A DNA stretch of 64,000 nucleotides from Panicum virgatum (GCF_016808335.1 NC_053141.1:20095756-20159755), one strand, 5' to 3'; counted from the stretch's first letter, positions 1 to 11,489 are shown. The notes: generated by a model not told the origin, from the sequence alone. Numbers and translations: made by a program.

Positions 1-389
1 CAAGGTATGCGACACTCTCCCTACCTATAAACTCCACATATCAGCCTTAGGAGTACGGAAAAGTGGGTCAAAACTCCGACCCCATGTGAGGATCATACAC
101 CTTGAGTGACTCGAGAGTACCATTGGGAAACCTGAACTTCTTTTGAAAACATTCCGGTGAAGGTTGTTCAGTCCTTCAACCGCTCAAGACCAAGGGATGA
201 AAACGAGTATGCCCCATCCTCCAGAACCTTTGGTATGAGCCAACTTACTCTCAGTACATACGGGACGAGTAATATGTTGTGCACAAGGTACCTGCAGGGT
301 GTGAACATTGATGCAACTCCTAATCCACCGAGCCTCAGTTTGAGCTTTGGTCGAGGACGAGCAAAAGTTTAAGCTTGGGGGGGGGGGGG
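1..389 (+). other. 3' internal end of LTR element A, with polypurine tract
   Basis: No convincing gene. The stretch ends with a hairpin-like CTTTGGTCGAGGACGAGCAAAG segment near 344-367 and an uninterrupted run of 13 G at 377-389, followed at once by TGTTGACAGCC. This is the usual order just before a 3' LTR: hairpin, polypurine tract, TG. The same order precedes the LTRs of elements Y, Z, X and W in this window. The upstream part is cut by the window edge and short ORFs in it have no recognisable domain. Assignment to an Athila-type 3' untranslated region is inference from the shared layout. Confidence 0.55.
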
Positions 390-786
390 TGTTGACAGCC
401 ATAATTTCACGTTCTGACCGTCAACTTCTCGGAAATAAATCGAGCTTTACACTATGTTCCATTCACCGACACTCCTGCCTCCTTTCACTGTCTCCCTCTC
501 AAACTCGCGCACAAGGCGCCCATTGGCGATTTGAAGTTTTATCTAAGGAAGAAGGTGTTCCTTTGGGGGATTTGGTGCGCATCACCAGCCTGACCGCCTT
601 GCCAAAGCGGTCCTTCATCCTCTCCTTCAAAATCTCGGCCTAAAGGTACTCTATGGCTTGTTTTATCTCGATCTACTTATCTAGGCCGTAGATTTGATAT
701 CCCTCTGGTAGAACATCCCCTGCTACATCCTAAAACCTGCCCCTAGAAGATCATTCACTTTTGTTGGATATTTTGGTAGATTTCAC
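390..786 (+). repeat. Partial LTR of element A, interrupted by P
   Basis: It begins TGTTGACAGCC and a few bases later has TGACCGTCAAC, the foldback start shared by the other Athila-type LTRs here. It is cut at 786 by insertion of P, whose left target-site copy TTCAC is 782-786. The continuation should lie from 15420 rightward, but no LTR end or primer site could be recognised there, so the full length is unknown. No TATA box was found in this part. Confidence 0.5.
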
Positions 787-1320
787 TGTTGGTGGAGAGT
801 GTCTCCGGACCAGACGAACACCACAACAGTACGGAAATGGACGCCAAACAAAGTAGAAAATTCTCTCTCTCTAGTCCATGTGTCCCATCAATGCAGATTA
901 CAGGGGTATTTATAGGCAGCGTTTCACCTTCCAAGTGTAAATACTACTCTAAACCTCTACAACGGTCATATTCCCAGAATATTCATGGACTCACGGGTAA
1001 TTTCCCTATTACAATTCTGAGTGGGCTACAACTCAGATGGGCCCCACCATCAGGGGCATCCCTCTTCGCGACGATCAACCTCGATGCCTCCTCTGAAGAT
1101 CCTCATCCTTCTTCGGTGCATTACCCGAAGACCCTCATGTTCTTCGATTGACCTTCGCTTCAACCCGCTCATCGTTTGGCCTTCGCGTACTCTTCCTCAT
1201 CCGTCTTCGGCGCATCATCCGAAGACCCTCATGCTCTTCGCTTGACCTTCACTTCAACTCGCCCATCATTTGGTCTTCGCGTGCTCTTCGGCGTCCGGGC
1301 CGAACGTGGCGTCCCCAACA
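787..1320 (-). repeat. P 3' LTR
   Basis: Starts TGTTGGTGGAG and ends GTCCCCAACA in plus reading, so on the element strand it is TGTTGGGGAC...CCAACA. The purine-rich tract of the element lies next to it at 1321-1333 (plus CTCGGGG-complement, GTAGCCCCTCGG). A TATA box (TATAAATAC on the minus strand) sits at 906-914. Short ORFs inside are shadows. Confidence 0.9.
906..914 (-). promoter_or_regulatory. TATA box of P LTR
   Basis: TATAAATAC on the minus strand, repeated at the same place in the other LTR (15000-15008). Being in the LTR on the element's coding strand, it is the likely core promoter of P; the copy at 15000-15008 would drive the genomic transcript. Confidence 0.65.
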
Positions 1321-1694
1321 GTAGCCCCTCGGAACCTCGGTCCGAGTTCAGGAAGGGCGTGGCTTCGACTTCGCGGGTGTCGCTGGCGCCCGAAGCGCCA
1401 CCCTTCGGACTGGGCGCCACAGCGGTAGTCGGCGAAGCACAGTCTGTGTCATTTTGCTAAAAAAAATGTCGCGCACCTTTGTCGAACAACAAAATTTTTG
1501 GGGTTAGTTTGTCAGCTTGCGCCCGGAAGTTGGCGGGAAACAATTTTGGTCGGAGAAAAACGTCCCTGCTCCTCGACTTCTGAAGAGACATCATTGCCCC
1601 TTGGGTTTAATTGTCTTGGTCACAGAGTGGGGTGGCTGTCGGCGTCTTTTCACTTAGCGGCGTTGGCATTTTGGTTCGGTCGCGGCCGCCCCCC

Positions 1695-1702
1695 TTTAAA
1701 TA
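1695..1702 (+). promoter_or_regulatory. TATA-like box of the antisense gene in P
   Basis: TTTAAATA follows a C-rich tract and lies about 165 bp upstream of the ATG at 1865, on the strand opposite to P's pol. The position fits a core promoter for the antisense ORF. No transcript evidence is available, so this is inference. Confidence 0.5.
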
Positions 1703-1864
1703 GTAGTGCCGCGAACAGCGAGCACCACTGGTTGTTTCTCTTGTCCCCTTAACTCTCAGCATCTTCTCTCGCGAAGGTTTTGTTTGGAGCCCGTTCTTCT
1801 TCGACTCCCTCCGGTTGCAACGCTTCAGAAAGTGGCTTCGCCAGGAAATTCCGTTTCTTCGGAT

Positions 1865-4800
1865 ATGGCGCCGAACAAAGATCTCGCGAAGGGGCCAACA
1901 TCCACTATTCTTGGTCCGTCGAAGATGATGCCATCTCTTCTCGACGATCTGGTTCACTGAGGTGTTGTCTCTGCGGATGACGTCCGCCAACCGCCGAAGG
2001 GTGAGACAATTGCGCAGCCTCGCAGCGACGAAGTGGTCGATTTTTGTGACCTGTTCACAGCCGGTCTTCGGTTGCCGCTAGACCCAGTGGTGGTGGACAT
2101 CTTTCATCTATTTGGGGTATACCTACACCAGATGACATCGACGTCGATCCTTCGGCTGAGTCTGTACATGTGGCTGGCGAAGACATGCCAGATAGTTCCA
2201 AGTGCCGAGGGTTTTGCTCCTGTGTTCCGGGTCCATTATCAGCCAAAGAAGATTGCTGTGCAGACCTTGGACAACGCAAAGATATCAGCCATCCCCCAAT
2301 ATGGGTGCTATACCTTCGCCATGCACAAGAATTTGCCTTGTCCTGTGGCTACCAACAAGAACAAGTGGGCAACTGACTGGGCGTCCCACTGGTTCTATCA
2401 CAAGGTCGAGTTGGACCCGATGACGAAGACTCATTCCCTCATCGTGGACCGCATCCAAGCTCTCGTTGACATACTGAAGGCTGCCTCCCATGTCCGAGCC
2501 GAAGACGAGGCTTTGCTCGCACTACTTCGGAAGTTATCGAAGACCTTCAGCACGCGAGACATCATCAAAGAGTTTGTGGTGTGTGACTGCTTCCCTGTCA
2601 AGTCTGGCTGGGCCGTCTCGAGCTGGTTGGCTGAAGGCCGCTGAATCGAGGGTATACCGATACTTGACATCGCGACTACCTTCAATCTTCGGGGCGACTG
2701 TAAGCTTCTTGTTTGTTCTTTGGTCTTGCGGATGCTACTGCCCCGCTTTGTCACTTACGCCTTGCACCTCTTTTTCATGCAGGTGTTGATCCTGCTGTTG
2801 TTGAGAGCTGGGCCGATGAGATAGTTGGGCCGGTCACCACAAACGAGCATAAAGCCTTGGTGGGGCACCTTGGCTGAGTTTGATGGAACTGGGTGTTCCA
2901 TGCCCTGGGCCTCTCGGCGCCTCGTCATTTGGCCGAAGTGAAACTTGCCGAGGGCTAGGGTGCGCCCGTATAGGTGCCTTGGAAAAGGCAAAGAGGAAGC
3001 GAGCGTCCTCCTTGGTGGCGCCGATGAAGCGAAGCCGGATTCTTGATGCCATTTTGCATCCCTCGCCCCTACAAAGCAAAGGGGAGTCTAAGGACGGCTG
3101 GTGCGAGTTATAGAAACTGTCCGTCCGCTGAAGGGCCACCCTCTGCTCCGAAGAAGGTGATGCCGGTGAATGTAGCTTCGGCGTGCCTGGATCTAGAGTT
3201 CATCACCACTATTGAAAGTGATGACGAGGGGCGTGAAGAAGAGGTACAGATCGAGATCGAATCCGCCCCTCGTTCGCCCATGGCACGTGAGGTTCCTGCA
3301 TCTGGCCAGGATGCTAAGGCGCCGTCCACGCTGGACAAAGCCTCCTCCAGCTCCGAGGACAGAGGAAGCGATGGCGAAGGCGAAAGTAGCTCTTCGGACA
3401 GCAGCAACTACTTTGTTCGTGACGCTGATCCGGAGGCTGTCACCGCCGAGCTGGGTGCGAAGCTCGCGGCCATGCGTCTTGGCGGCAATGTTGTGCAGTC
3501 TCTTCGCTTTGAAAGCCGGGACCGAGAGCGTGCTCTCCTGACTGAAGCGGGGGAATCTTTTTGCTTCCCGCTGATGGAGAAGGAGCTGATGGAATCTAGG
3601 CTGGAGAATATGCTCATGAGTGCCCAGGATTTATCGCTCAAAGCCTTCATGGCCGCGCGGTGCGCGGCCCGGCAGCTGGCGGCCGAAGCCAGCTCGAGAT
3701 CTGCTGTTTCAGACCTAGAAGCGATGGTGGCCACCCTTGAGCAGGAGAAAGCCACCCTGCAACAATGCCTTGACAAGTCCACGGCGGAGAAGGCCACCCT
3801 TACTACGGAGCTTCTGGCAACAGCTGAGCGGGCAGTCCAAGCGGAAGACGCGGCGAAGGCTACCAAAAAGCTTGTCGAGGTAGCGGAGACCCGCCGGACC
3901 GTGATGCGGAATCGGCTTCATTCTTTCAAGGAGGCTATAAAAACTGGCGCGGCGAAGTTGCAGGAGGAGCTTCCTGATCTCCATGCGAAGTATGGGCTTG
4001 TGGCCCGTGACATGTATCCAGAGGACACTGACACTATTGGACTGGAGGCGTTCTTCAAGTGGCTCGTGCGTTGCCATGTTGGATGCTGGGGCCCATTTCC
4101 AAGAAGATATCAGTGCTGTGGTCGTTGTTCGCACTCTGAGTGCCACAGTGTATGGACTGTTTGCCGCCAAAGCTGGCAACACAGGCGGAGTGATGAAGGC
4201 ACAGATCTATCCTCTCCGTGACGAAGGCTTTCGCTGGCCCGGGGAGGAAGCTGTCCGTCTTGAGACGCTGCCGGCCTTGGCGAAGAACATTGCCAAGAAC
4301 TTCATAGACCACTTCTTCAAGCGTGAAGGCCGTGCTATTTTGCGGAGCGAAGTCAAACGAATGAAGCCCCAGGTGACTGCTTGTTTTTCGCGATTGCTCT
4401 GCTTCTTCGCTTTAAGAGTTGCTCACCGTTTCTAGGTATTGGTATCTTTCTGCTCCAAGCTAAAGCTGATTCCGTCGCGGAGCCCATCCTCGCAGAAGCT
4501 ATGGCTTCTGCGGTTGCCGAAGAAGGACCTGAAGGCACGGATCGTCAAGCTAGTGGGACCGTCGTGCCGCCTTCTTGCAAAGACGGTCGGGGGGCTGCTG
4601 ACGAAGCCCCGATGCTCGAAGACCATACAGTGGCGGCTTCTTCTCGCCCTGCGGCTGTCGAGGTGTGAGGGTCGTGGCTCGTGATTGTGTGGACAACTTT
4701 TTTAGTTGTAATTAATATTTTTGAAAACTAACACCTTCGATATCTGTGTAGGACCCTGCGTTGGCTCCTGCGCAGGTGACCGAAGGTATCCTTCCTCGGG

Positions 4801-5304
4801 TTCTGAAACGTGGGGACTTCTACGTTGCTAGTGCGTCTTGGGTGAAGTTTCATGCCCGTCAACCCTGGGTTTCATTCAAAGACTTTTGGTCCGATAGAAA
4901 GCGAGTTTACGAGCATCGGAATGCCGATACGAAGCGTTTTTTTGCTGAGTTTCAGCGCGATATGGCGAAGCATGCAAAAATTCTCGCTGACCGCGTGCTT
5001 CGTCATGAAATAAAATGAATCCTCGACACGGATAGGCCGTATAGTGCTCCCGCTGGTCTCCTCGAACCAAAATCGGTGCCTGTGGATGAAGAGCTGTTGT
5101 CTCCTCATGAATTTATGTATCGCCGCAAAGGCGTCTTCGCCGAAGCCTCTGGTTAATGTTGTGTTGCCCTCAATTGCAGGGGACAGCTTTGAAGCATTTC
5201 TTCGCCGAACAGTCGAAAAAAATTTAGATTGCGCGGTCCCCGAACTCGTATCTGAGGCGGACCACATCGTCTTTGAGGAGGAAGCCTCGAATGTAACTGT
5301 ATGA
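1865..5304 (+). pseudogene. Antisense spliced ORF of P ('putative gypsy type transposon' family)
   Basis: Long plus-strand frame between integrase and 3' LTR, opposite to P's own genes. The first exon (1865-2699) has one stop at 1958 and carries the 'FCDLFTAGLRLPLDP...FHLFG' block typical of plant proteins filed as putative gypsy-type transposon (Pfam Transposase_28). A GT-AG intron at 2700-2782 (83 nt, phase 1) restores the frame into DPAVVESWADE. The following part has several stops, then an open acidic, serine-rich and coiled-coil-like stretch (3043-4060), a frameshift near 4065 and a block ending at 4372. Further likely introns are 4373-4435 and 4661-4751; the last block (about 4752-5150) has a stop at 5016. 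The final in-frame stop is at 5302. Function is unknown. Such antisense ORFs are a known trait of Tat elements. Confidence 0.75.
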
Positions 5305-5641
5305 TTTATTGTGTCTTCTCGCCTTTGTGCAAAGTGTATGTTGTATTGTAACAATAACTGTACTTTGCATCTGTAATAAATGTGTTCTTCTCTCTCGTTT
5401 ACCCTTCGGCTGTGCAAAATCTGTGTTGCGAAGCGCCACCCCCCTTTGCACGGGTGAGGGTGAACGTGTTTTGTTTTGTTTGTCGGCGCGGCCGTCGCGC
5501 GCAACTTGGCTTCGCGAAACGCCACCTCCCCTTCGCTCGACTAGCGGGAGCGATGAACCGGTTGTCTGGTCACCCTGTTCTTCGTAAAGTTCTCAATAGC
5601 AAGTTGTGCTTTTCATTTAACTCAAGTACTATGTTATGGAG
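5305..5641. other. Non-coding stretch after the antisense gene
   Basis: Pyrimidine- and T-rich sequence with AATAAA-like signals (for example CTGTAATAAATG near 5370), plausible as the 3' untranslated part of the antisense transcript. It also holds scattered CTTCG-rich words common throughout P. No gene is supported. Confidence 0.4.
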
Positions 5642-5935
5642 CCTTCGGCTCTTTAGCCGAAGAAGGGTATATTTAACCTTCGGCTTTCGCCCGACATGAC
5701 TTTCCCGCCTTGGGCTTTCGCACGTAAGGATTTTGTTAGGGGTCCTTCGGCTCTTTAGCCGGAGAAGGTCGCACCTAGCCTTCGGCTTTCGAACGACAGC
5801 ACTTTCCCGCCTTAGGCTTTCGCACGTAAGGAGTTTGTTAGGGGGGCCTTCGGCTCTTTAGCCGGAGAAGGTTGCACCTAGCCTTCGGCTTTCGCACAAC
5901 AGGACTTTCCACCCTTCGCATTTTATGCGAAGGGA
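5642..5935. repeat. Tandem repeat of about 103 bp with built-in hairpins
   Basis: Three unit starts with CCTTCGGCTCTTTAGCC lie at 5642, 5744 and 5847 (periods 102 and 103). Each unit holds a foldback CTTCGGCT-CTTT-AGCCGAAG (copies 2 and 3 carry GGAG for GAAG), then CCTTCGGCTTTCG and TTTCCCGCCTT(G/A)GGCTTTCGCACGTAAGG. The third copy is shorter and degenerates after about 5920. Tandem arrays in the region between integrase and 3' LTR are a known feature of Tat-lineage elements and can seed satellites. Confidence 0.85.
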
Positions 5936-6378
5936 TTTCTCTTTATTTCTTTGGAATTGAAGCTAAGGGGGGCGAGGCCCCTATTCGGGATTGCGCCCCG
6001 TGCTTTCTTCTTTCAAGCATCACAGCTTGCAATTTGTGCCGATGACTCCCCTCTTTGCTCAACGAAGAGTGACAAACGCTTCAGCGCCTCCTGCAGCATA
6101 CATGTGCTTTTGCGAGTTTGTATTTTTCGGGGGGCCTTGTTTATATTTCACAAGGGGTTTACACAAGGTTCCGCCTCATCAAAAACCTCACACCTTCGAC
6201 GCCCAAATTGAACGCGCGAAGGCTTCCCCCATGAGGAAAAGAGTACGGGCCCTTTGATACATTGTGCGAACCTTCGCAAACGGAAAAATAATTTGCATAA
6301 AAAGAAAAAAACTAGTCTACAAGCCCCTTCGGTTATTTCCCTCCAGTGGCTCTTACACAGCTCTTACACATAATACTT
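5936..6378. other. P region between tandem repeat and integrase end
   Basis: No supported gene. It is an A/T-rich spacer with CTTCG words and short random ORFs on both strands, presumably untranslated 3' sequence of P. Confidence 0.4.
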
Positions 6379-7131
6379 CTATAACATGTCCTTGTTCCAT
6401 GAATATGGGTCTTCGGTGCCTTCCAGCGTGCGAAGCCTGCAAGCCTCTGGTCTTGCCATGGAGGCGACGATAAATGGGCCTTCCCACTTGTTGTACATGT
6501 TGCCTTTTTGCTTGGCCTTCGATATTCTTTGAAGCACCAGATCCCCCTCTTTCATATATCTCTGCTTCACTTTCTTGTTCTTCCATCTTCGTGTCTCTTC
6601 TTGATACTTGCCCAGGTTGATTGCTGCTTGCATCTTGCTCGCTTCGATCGTGTCGATCGAAGGCTTCATGTCCTCTTCAATCGTGTCTGCCCCTTCGGCT
6701 GTTCTCCAAGATTGGAGTTAGATTTCTTCTGGTGTTATGGCCTCTTCGCCGTACAAAAGCTTGAAAGGGGTAAATTTTGTGGCCCTAGACTTTGTTGTGT
6801 TATGAGACCATATGACCCTTGGCAGCTCATCCGCCCACTTTCCCTTTGGCATCTCGGTGATATTTTTCTTGAATCCTGGGAAGATGATGCCGTTGGCCCT
6901 CTCCACCGCGCCATTTGATTGCGGGTGGTAGAACGAAGCGAAACATAGGTTCGTACCCAACTGTGTACTGAATTCCCTGAAAGTTGCGCAGTCAAACTGC
7001 TTGCCATTATCCACTGTGACCTCCTTCGGTACGCCGAAGCGACAGGCAATGTTCTGCCAAAAGAATTTCTGTAGCACCGGCCGTGATGTCTCTGAGCGCC
7101 TTGGCTTCGACCCATTTCGAGAAATATTCAA
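6379..7131 (-). pseudogene. P integrase, catalytic core and C-terminal part
   Basis: The right part (7131-6718) has the integrase core: the second catalytic Asp in VTVDNGKQF and the Glu in SNGAVERANG, followed by the WSHNTTKSRATKFTPF block typical of Tat integrases. A stop follows ITPEEI at about 6718; the same frame then continues through 6669-6379 with a C-terminal segment (MQAAINLGKYQEETRRWK, then GDLVLQRISK and KWEGPFIV). Function would be strand transfer of P cDNA into the genome. It is broken by the stop and by a frame change near 7130-7150. Confidence 0.85.
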
Positions 7132-7150
7132 CTGCGACTGCAGCGTACTT

Positions 7151-8017
7151 TTAGTTTCCTGGTGCTATAGGTAGTGGCCCAACAATGTCGATGCCCCACC
7201 GTGCGAGGGGCCATATCGGAGGAAACAACTGTACTTCGTCGGGTGGGAATTTGCTGTATGGGGCATGTCTTTGGCAGTTTGGGCATGTGCGAACCACATC
7301 GTGTGCATCTGCCACAGACGAAGACCAATAGAAACCTTCACAAAAATCTTTGCCTACTAGAGCCCTCGTTGCGATGTGCGAGGAGCACATCCCTGCATGT
7401 ATCTCTTGGAGTAACTGCTTGCCTTCGTCTCGTGAAATGCATTTTAGAAGTGGCGCGCAGACCCCCTCTCGGTACAATTCTTCGCCGATGATTTTGTAAT
7501 TTCGGGCGCGGAGCACCATTCTCTTTTCTTCCTTCTCATCCTTCGAGACGAAGTGCCCGCGAAGGTAGACCATGATAGTAGCCCTCCAGTCTTCGCTGGC
7601 TATGGCATTGATGAACTTTGCAGGCTCTTTGGCACAATTGACGGAGGCCTGCTTTAATGTTTCAAAGAACACATCTAGTGGTAGAGGATCAAATTGTGCT
7701 ACTGCCTTCGCCAACTGATCGGCCTGCTTGTTTTGCGATCTGGGGAAGCTGCGTATGCTAAACCCAAGGAAATACTTTTCCATACTTCGCACTGCTACTA
7801 AGTACTTCGCCAACTCTGGCTTCAGTGCTCTCTTGGATTTGTTGATGTGGCCCGTGATCAACTCAGAATTGGACCTGATTGATAGCCTTCGCGCGCCCAT
7901 TGCTCTTGCTTTCCGAAGACCCAAGAGTAGGCCTTCATACTCTGCGACGTTATTCGTGCACCCCTCGAAGTCGAGCCTGACTGCGTACTTCAGCTGCGTT
8001 CCCGAAGGGGCTGTCAA
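7151..8017 (-). pseudogene. P second RNase H-like domain and integrase zinc finger
   Basis: 289-codon open frame. Residues 1-105 form an RNase H fold with the NNVAEYEGLLLGL block and RSNSELITGHI, matching the extra archaeal-like RNase H known in Tat elements. Around residues 200-250 is the integrase HHCC finger (H in the AGMCSSHIATRAL area, CPNCQRH), then the first catalytic Asp in GIDIVGPLP. In the second-strand position the usual Asp appears as Asn or Ser (RSNSE), which may mark a damaged RNase site. The frame ends at 7151 inside the core, after LPIAPGN. Confidence 0.82.
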
Positions 8018-8096
8018 GACTGCCGAAGCCCCAGCTCCATCTCTCTGATAAGCCCCATCACACTCGAGCTACCATATTGTTTCAATCTTCGGCTGT

Positions 8097-8407
8097 TCAT
8101 GCGAAGGTGTAGCTGGAGTCCAGTCTGCGATAAAGTCTGCCAAGACCTGTGATGATTGCTGACCTAGAGACAAAGTCAATAGTGTGTTCAGCTATCTGTG
8201 TAGCCCACTTGCCAATTCTGCCGGAGGCTTCTCTGTTCTCAAACATGTCCCGAAGAGGGAAAGACGTTGGGACCTTGATCTTGTGGCTTTGGAAATAGTA
8301 GCGAAGCTTTCGCGCTTCCATGACCAGACAACATATGCCATCTTCTCCATTTCTGAGTACAACAGTTTTGAGACCTTGAGGGCTTCGGAAACGAAATATA
8401 TGGGCAC
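8097..8407 (-). pseudogene. P first RNase H, degenerate
   Basis: 8407-8192 begins PIYFVSEAL and YSEMEKMAYVVW, the RNase H segment that follows RT in gypsy elements; a frame change then leads into 8321-8097 (RKLRYYFQSHKIKVPTSFPLRDMF, then GRIGKWATQI). At least one indel breaks it. It would degrade the RNA of the RNA:DNA hybrid. Confidence 0.75.
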
Positions 8408-9565
8408 CTACGTCAATGCCCCTTCGACTGTGCGCTCTTCGACGAGAGCCACGCTGACAACTGCTCCTGATGTAGCGATGTATAATAGCAACTCCGCCTT
8501 CTCCGACGGGTTGGACATAGCTGCCAAATTTTCAATGTATTGCATGAGGGCTTCGAAGGCCTTCGCCTGCTCTTCGCCCCACTCCATGTTGCCAGAGCTT
8601 TTCAATGCTTTAAAGAATGGAAGACACCATTCAGCTGACTTGGAGATGAATCGGTTTAGCGAAGCCAACCTGCATGTTAGATTTTGCACCCCCTTCTTTG
8701 TAGTTGGCGGTTTCATCCGCCTGATGGCTTCGATCTTCTCTAGATTTGCCTCAATTCCCCTTTCAGTGATCATGCAGCCTAGCAGTTTGCCTCTTTGGAC
8801 GCCGAAGATGCACTTCTCTGGGTTTAGCTTCAGGCCATGTCGGTGAAGGTTTGCGAACATTTCATGGAGATCTTGAATGTGGTCTTCCTTTTTCTTGCTT
8901 CGGACAACCACATCGTCGACATATGCGGAGATGTTTCTTCCCAGTTGGCCCCCCAGTACAATTTTGATCATTCTGTTGAAGGTGCACCCTGCATTTCGAA
9001 GGCCTTCTGGCATTCTCACATAGCAATATGCCCCGAAGGGAGTGGTCAAGCTGGTTTTCTCTTCGTCTGCCTTGTTCATGAAGATCTGGTGATAGCTGGA
9101 GAAGCAATCTAGCATGCTCAGCATTTCCGAGCAAGCCGCCGCATCGACCAACATGTCAATGCGCGGCAGTGGGTATTCGTCTTCTGGACATGCCTTGTTG
9201 AGGATTTTCAAGTCTATGCACATTCGTCACTTCCCGTTTTTCTTCGGCACCATGAAAATGTTTGCCATCCACTCTGGATACTGAACTTCGCGGGTGATGC
9301 CCGCGTCCAGCAATTTTTGCACTTCAGCCTGTGCTGCTTTCTGCCTTTCTTCGGACATTGTTCTCTGGCCCTGCTTTACTGGCTTTGCCTTCGGGTTTAC
9401 TTTGAGCGTGTGTTTGATGACCGCTCGACTGACCCCTCGCAGATCTGATGACGACCAAGCGAACACATCTTGATTGTTATGCAGGAACTGTATGAGTCTG
9501 GCCTCTTCGGCCTCTTCGTGCCCTTTTCCGATGACTACCATTCGGTCGTCCACGTCTTCACACAA
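8408..9565 (-). pseudogene. P reverse transcriptase
   Basis: 9565-9230 holds the N-terminal fingers (PVKQGQRTMSEERQ, then EWMANIFMVPKKNGK). A TGA stop at 9227-9229 sits where the family has Trp (NGKWRMC), consistent with a TGG to TGA change. 9223-8408 holds the palm: MCIDLKILNKACPEDEYPLPRID, SSYHQIFM, and the YVDD catalytic box (codons 8912-8923), then GYM-like LGCMITERGIEANLEKI. Apart from the Trp stop the domain reads through to a stop at 8408. Confidence 0.9.
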
Positions 9566-9609
9566 AGGTACTTTCTTCGTGTGCTCTGCTGGAGATATCC
9601 TCCTGACTC

Positions 9610-10242
9610 TTATGGGTCTTCGCTGATTGCAGCCACAGTTTCCTCTTTTGGTGTTTCAATAACATGGACACTCTTGTTAGCGCTAGATGCGTTGTCTTCG
9701 CATCTTCTTGCTTCTTCTTGATTGCCGAAGACTGTAATGACTCCACCGGCCGAAGGCAGCTTCATGCATAAGTATGACTGATGGATCACTGTTGCAAACT
9801 TTACTAGAGTGTTACGGCCGAAGGTGGCATTGTAGGGGTAGTTGATGTTCACCACGTCAAAGTTTATTGCTTCAGTTCTCTGCATTGCACCTTCGCCGAA
9901 TGTGACATTGAGCTCTATCTTGCCGAGAGCATCGATCCTCTTTCCTCTGAAGCCAATGAGCGGGTACTGCGACTTCTGTAAGGCTTTTTTAGTGAAACCC
10001 ATCTTGACGAAGCACTGCCACACCAGGATGTCTACGGAGCTTCCATTGTCTAACAAAATTCGCCCTACATCATTCCCTACAATGTTAGCCCTGATGACGA
10101 GGGGGTCATTATGAGGGTAGCGTTGCGGCCGAAGATCTGCCTGTGTGAAGGATATCAGAACGTGCGACCAAGGTGTTCGGAAGCATTTGCCTTCGCTCAC
10201 ATGAGAGACAGTTGTAAAGTATTCTTTGTGTTGCCTCTTCAT
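9610..10242 (-). pseudogene. P aspartic protease region
   Basis: 211-codon frame with the retropepsin motif LLDNGSSVDIL, preceded by HNDPLVIRANI and followed by the YPLIGFRGKRIDALGKIEL block of Tat proteases. The family usually has D-T-G-S-S; here it is D-N-G-S-S, a possible change of activity. It processes the Gag-Pol precursor. It is contiguous with RT across a short gap (9566-9609) in another frame. Confidence 0.8.
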
Positions 10243-11132
10243 CTAGTGCACTGGTTCATTGGATCCTCCAGAGATGGCATTGATGATGTTAACCATGCTG
10301 CCAGAGGGTGCATCGCTTGCTCTTTCTGGTGTCTGCCCCGGCTCGAGCTTCGGTGGTGGGGGTAGGCTTGTTGGGTCGTGGGACTGTGGCGTGGAGCCCC
10401 TCGACCATGTTTGATTGTATTGCGGAGGAGGTAGCATTGGCATTTGCTGCTGCACAGGTGGCATTTGCTACGCGTATGGCAGCGGGTTGTAGTTGTAAAT
10501 TGGATATGACACTAGCCAATTTGGTGTCGGAGCCCAAGTGGTAGTTGGAGTGGAAGGTTGTTGAAGTGGCTGTGAGATGTAGTTGACTGGCTTCGCTTGC
10601 TGGGCATTTTGGCGCTCGAGCTCTGCATTCTTCTCGATGGTGATGGGGCATTCGTTAGTCCAGTGGCCTTTGTCTTTGCCATGGAAATAACATAATGGTA
10701 TTTTCTCTCTTCGGCCGCCATTGTCTCTTCGGCCTTTGTGGTGTCGCACTTCGCGATGGTGACGATCATCGCGGCTGAATCTTTCATCATGACGGTCCCT
10801 CTCGCCTTTTCCCTGGTGATGGTGTCTGGAGTCTCGAGGTTCTTCTTCGAAAATGTTGTTCACTATTTTCTAGTGCTTCGCCTGATCAGTGTGCCATGGT
10901 TTTGAGTGGGACCTCTCACTGTTTTGTGACTTCTTCTGCTCATTCATCTCTTCGAGCCTTTGCCTCTTCGCGTGGTCAGATATGCAGTATTCTTGCATTA
11001 TCTCGAATAGCTTGGTGACTATCTTCGGCTTTTGCCGGGATATGTATTCTCCGCATGGGCCTAGATTGATCCCATTTACTACTAAATCGATGATGCTCTG
11101 GTCGGCAACATCCGACCCTCTTGCCCGAAGCT
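10243..11132 (-). pseudogene. P gag, C-terminal part with zinc knuckle
   Basis: 11132-10870 continues the capsid-like region cut by L1 (IIDLVVNGINLGPCGEY, then LFEIMQEYCISDHAKRQRL) to a TAG stop after QAKH. The next segment (10863-10468) is His/Arg/Asp-rich and holds the knuckle CYFHGKDKGHWTNEC, a C-x2-H-x5-H-x4-C variant like the C-x2-H type of Tat gag proteins. The proline-glutamine-rich tail to about 10243 has frame changes. It packages element RNA. Confidence 0.8.
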
Positions 11133-11489
11133 TCATGTGTGGCAGAACCGCTAGAATTAATCCAGTTAAAGTGCCCTAACCATCATCTACACGCACTTCA
11201 ACAGAGTAATCTAACAGTCTGTCGGGTAAAATCCCGATAACACCACTGGATTTCGGATCGAAACAACATACCTCCCTCGAAGGTGAGCCCAGAGATTACA
11301 ATAAACACAAATTTTACCACACAAACTTCAATAGTAAATGTTATTATAAGCTGAGTTTGAGAATTCAAACGGAATACCTAAGAAGTTTGAAAGTAGATAA
11401 GTTCTTCAGAGTTTATAAACAGCTGAAAAGAAAACGATAACTAGCGTCGATATATGACATCACGATGAAGCCCGTACATGATGTCAATC

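Noticed and set aside
4872..5525. 217-codon minus-strand ORF
   Set aside because: Shadow of the antisense gene's last exons; no domain.
5642..5935. CRISPR-like array
   Set aside because: Three near-contiguous 103-bp tandem units without unique spacers in a plant retrotransposon.
8184..8846. 220-codon plus-strand ORF
   Set aside because: Antisense shadow of P reverse transcriptase and RNase H.
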